Positions 62,224-64,000 of a stretch of DNA of 64,000 nt are shown here, piece after piece (position 1 is the stretch's first letter; the number at the start of each line of letters is the position of its first letter). Source of the stretch: Chitinophaga pinensis (GTDB lineage Bacteria; Bacteroidota; Bacteroidia; Chitinophagales; Chitinophagaceae); NCBI GenBank assembly GCA_945876095.1, contig CAMCMP010000003.1, positions 118,522 through 182,521 of the forward strand, read 5' to 3'. Under the pieces are notes generated by a model. It ran no database searches, was not told the DNA's origin, and was given only the letters and a program-made list of their open reading frames with translations. The translations under genes and the position numbers were made by a program.

Positions 62224-62781
62224 ATGCAAATTATTAAAAGCATCCAAAATAGAATTTACGAAATAAGGGGTGAAAGGGTACTATTAGACAGGGATTTAGC
62301 TGTTCTTTATGAAACAGAAACCAAAGCCCTTAATCTTGCAGTAAAGCGTAATTTGAAGCGTTTTCCTAATGACTTTATGTTTCAACTAACTAAAGAAGAG
62401 TTTGAAGCTTTGAGATTGCAAATTGAAACCTTAGAAAACAGCAATTCTTTGAGGTTGCAAAATGAAACCTCAAAAGGCAGAGGCGGCACAAGATATATGC
62501 CCTATGCTTTTACTGAACAAGGGGTTGCCATGTTAAGCGGTATATTATGCAGCGATAAAGCTATCAATATGAATATTGCCATCATGAGGGCTTTTGTTGA
62601 AGTGCTAAAAATTTTGTTAAGGCAAAACGATATGAAGGAACAGCTTAAAGAATTAAGGGAAAAGATTGGCGAACACGATGTACAGTTAAACCAAATTTAC
62701 GATGCGATGGAAAACCTTTTGGATGAAACGGCAGCCCAAAGAAAATGGGAAGACAGGGATAGAATAGGTTTCAAGAAATAG
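62224..62781 (+). CDS. ORF6N domain protein with an internal duplication
   Basis: This is a predicted DNA-binding protein of phage or mobile-element origin. The ORF6N domain covers about residues 1-110: IKSIQNRIYEIRGERVLLDRDLAVLYE, FPNDFMFQLTKEEFE and YMPYAFTEQGVAML. A C-terminal helical, probably coiled-coil stretch (about 130-170) contains LKELREKIGEHDVQLNQIYDAM. Between these, residues about 62-82 hold an in-frame duplication LRLQIETLENSNS / LRLQNETSKG. The function of solitary members is unknown. At 185 residues it is of normal size. Confidence 0.85.
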   Translation: MQIIKSIQNRIYEIRGERVLLDRDLAVLYETETKALNLAVKRNLKRFPNDFMFQLTKEEFEALRLQIETLENSNSLRLQNETSKGRGGTRYMPYAFTEQGVAMLSGILCSDKAINMNIAIMRAFVEVLKILLRQNDMKEQLKELREKIGEHDVQLNQIYDAMENLLDETAAQRKWEDRDRIGFKK

Positions 62782-62981
62782 AAAGCACTTAAATTTATTG
62801 GGAGACTAAAAAATAATTGTTTTGATTCAGCAAATAAAGGGTAGTTACAAATGGCAGACCAAACGATATGGATAAATGTTTTTAAAAAGTAATAAAGATT
62901 TGCTTTTCTACATTGATTCAATATCGAATCGAATGTTTATTCAATAAAATTAATTGGATATGGTTGATCTATGACCAAACA

Positions 62982-63009
62982 AAAAGGTTTCAATTGCTTG
63001 AAACCTTTT
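62982..63009 (-). terminator. Terminator after the tRNA-Val fragment
   Basis: A perfect 12-bp stem (AAAAGGTTTCAA with TTGAAACCTTTT) and a TTGC loop lie 11 bases beyond the tRNA 3' end on the minus strand and are followed by a T-run. It could also end the ORF6N transcript. Confidence 0.8.
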
Positions 63010-63020
63010 CTGGAATTGTG

Positions 63021-63064
63021 TGGGAGTTGACGGGGTCGAACCGCCGACCCTCTGCTTGTAAGCC
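63021..63064 (-). tRNA. Truncated tRNA-Val(TAC), 3' half only
   Basis: Read on the minus strand this gives the anticodon loop CTTACAA (anticodon TAC, Val), the 3' anticodon-stem strand GCAGA, a T-arm with GGCGG-TTCGACC-CCGTC, and the acceptor end AACTCCCA. The 5' half (acceptor, D-arm and 5' anticodon strand) is missing, and the sequence beyond the loop does not pair. CCA is not encoded. It is not a functional tRNA; a tRNA-half left by integration is the likely explanation. Confidence 0.8.
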
Positions 63065-63352
63065 ATGAAAATACAATTTCTTCCATTTTCATTTGTATTC
63101 TTTATAATTGATTTTCAATAGTTTAGAGATAATCTTGTTTCCCCTCATTTCATTCTTTTTCATCTTTTTACAGTAGTTTTTGCAGTTTTTTTGCAATAGA
63201 ATTGAGTAACTAAAAAAACAAAAAAGGATTTAGACTAAGCAGTAATTGCATATCCAAGTCCTTTATGAACATAAAATAAGGTGTAGTCTAAAAAGATTAG
63301 TTGTAAATCGTCAGAATAAATTTTTTATCGTATCAGCTCTACTAGTCTTGCA

Positions 63353-63485
63353 GGTAACGTTTTCGGGCTTGACGAAGGTGGCGATTTTCACCACAAATGT
63401 TGATGCGGAGAACTAAACTTTGATTAACCACAAATGTGTCTGCGGTTTACTGAACCGCCACTTTTGCCAAACCCGTGTTATGCGG
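63353..63485 (+). repeat. Complete cassette-like repeat resembling a folded attC site (copy 2)
   Basis: The outer arms pair imperfectly: TAAC with GTTA, CGGGCTTG (63364-63371) with CAAACCCG (63468-63475), and GTGGCG (63378-63383) with CGCCAC (63456-63461). Within lies a direct repeat, CCACAAATGTTGATGCGG (63391-63408) and CCACAAATGTGTCTGCGG (63428-63445), period 37. The layout resembles integron attC sites, but the R'' box does not fit the consensus well and no integrase gene is present. Confidence 0.6.
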
Positions 63486-63571
63486 TCGTGCTATTATACT
63501 GTCGTCCAATTTTTTAATCCAATTCAATCAAAAGTACCATTTGCCATAGCTGTTTATGTTAGATGTAATTT

Positions 63572-64000
63572 TTAGCTTTCAATTTTGGGAGCTTTAGCTT
63601 CCTTGATACCTGATTCAAATTGAACATCTAAACCATGAGATACAGTTTTACTATCTTCATAAACATCAAATTTAATAGCCTTTCCCCATTTCAATGTGAT
63701 AAAATGAACTCCCTTATTTATGTAGGGCTCACCATTTAATAAATGACAAGTTGCTGTCCACCTTGCAATAACAAGGGTTTTGGCTGGATTTCCTTTAACC
63801 TGAATGTCTGTTACCTCAAATTTAAGGTCTGGAAGAACAATTCCCACTCTGTCAAACCATCTTTTCAAGCTTTCTTTATCATGGCGTGTACCACCCAAGC
63901 AATTATCTCCTGCAAAAGTATGTTCTAATTCTTTATTAGACACTCCCTTTAAAACCTCGTCATAACGGTGCTCTGTTATAGATTTGAAGTTCTTCCTAAC
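63572..64000 (-). CDS. SnoaL-like protein, 5' end beyond the window
   Basis: This is a partial gene that leaves the right edge of the window. The open frame continues from a possible GTG at 63943 upstream to 64000 with FKSITEHRYDEVLKG, which looks like the N-terminal helix of the SnoaL/NTF2-like fold, so the GTG is probably internal. GGTRHDKESLKRWFDRV, LPDLKFEVTDIQVKG and NPAKTLVIARWTATC fit a cone-shaped small-molecule-binding fold. Enzyme and non-enzyme members exist, so the role is unknown. It lies next to the attC-like repeat, but points towards it. Confidence 0.75.
   Translation of the reverse strand, partial: VRKNFKSITEHRYDEVLKGVSNKELEHTFAGDNCLGGTRHDKESLKRWFDRVGIVLPDLKFEVTDIQVKGNPAKTLVIARWTATCHLLNGEPYINKGVHFITLKWGKAIKFDVYEDSKTVSHGLDVQFESGIKEAKAPKIES

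Larger units (their letters stand above)
62782..63571. other. Non-coding accessory region with a tRNA fragment
   Basis: This 790-base region lacks a gene. It holds a tRNA-Val 3' fragment and its terminator (62982-63064) and the complete cassette-like repeat (63353-63485). The intervening 63065-63350 is AT-rich with no recognised feature. Confidence 0.7.

Noticed and set aside
63021..63064. Functional tRNA-Val gene
   Set aside because: The 5' half is absent and the sequence next to the anticodon loop cannot form the anticodon stem.
63353..63485. CRISPR array
   Set aside because: There are only two 18-base units in a larger paired structure, with no spacer series and no cas genes.
63572..63943. 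Complete 123-residue SnoaL-like gene starting at GTG 63943
   Set aside because: The frame stays open to the edge of the window and the upstream residues continue the fold, so the gene is recorded as partial.

Overview
The window is a stretch of AT-rich chromosome (by eye roughly 35% GC) from a Bacteroidota bacterium, most likely in or near the Chitinophagaceae. That placement is an inference. It rests on the Rpb6-type omega subunit beside bamD and coaBC, the DUF4835/DUF4296 pair, an arginine cluster built around an N-acyl-ornithine carbamoyltransferase, the OmpA-type porin with thrombospondin type-3 repeats, and promoters with the phylum-specific TTTG / TAnnTTTG elements instead of sigma-70 boxes. 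I see no rRNA operon, intact tRNA or CRISPR array.

Region 1 (0-29 kb) is housekeeping: proC, an LptF/G permease, tgt, a membrane glycosyltransferase, rsmG, an orphan LuxR-type response regulator, an M1 peptidase, rsmI, pssA-purS, aminopeptidase P, the bamD-rpoZ-coaBC-DUF4835-DUF4296 block, an OmpA-family protein, a polyprenyl diphosphate synthase, recJ, htpG, guaA, a substrate-binding-like protein, proline dehydrogenase, an SDR enzyme and an acyl-CoA thioesterase. Genes are short-spaced, several overlap by 1-4 bases, and clear hairpin terminators close rpoZ, ompA, htpG and rseP.

Region 2 (29.9-44.9 kb) holds rseP and dxr, then a complete same-strand arginine cluster: GNAT acyltransferase, argG, argC, argD, argF', argB, argE', argH. 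The carbamoyltransferase has Val where the acetyl- and succinyl-ornithine enzymes are told apart, which favours succinylated intermediates. In front of the cluster lies a typical Bacteroidota promoter followed by a 36-codon open frame ending in RRIPGC and a double stop, a candidate regulatory leader peptide. A GH3-family protein, mtaB and a small hypothetical protein follow.

Region 3 (45.1-60.7 kb) is an accessory carbohydrate or acid-sugar locus without SusC/SusD: an MFS sugar transporter, an atypical ROK kinase, a large secreted alpha-glucuronidase-like protein, an HpcH/HpaI aldolase, three neighbouring enzymes with Tat-like signals (sugar isomerase/epimerase, PLP enzyme, Gfo/Idh/MocA oxidoreductase), a sialidase-fold protein, a sterol-desaturase-family membrane enzyme, a Tol-like lipoprotein and a tandem pair of secreted TIM-barrel proteins.

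Region 4 (60.7-64 kb) is an unstable-looking end: a dispersed repeat with a GC-rich palindrome, a HigBA toxin-antitoxin pair with an operator over its promoter, an ORF6N protein with an internal duplication, the 3' half of a tRNA-Val gene with its terminator, two related cassette-like repeats (one resembling a folded integron attC site) and a SnoaL-like gene running off the right edge. The dispersed repeat also occurs at 20.7 kb and 29.3-29.7 kb.
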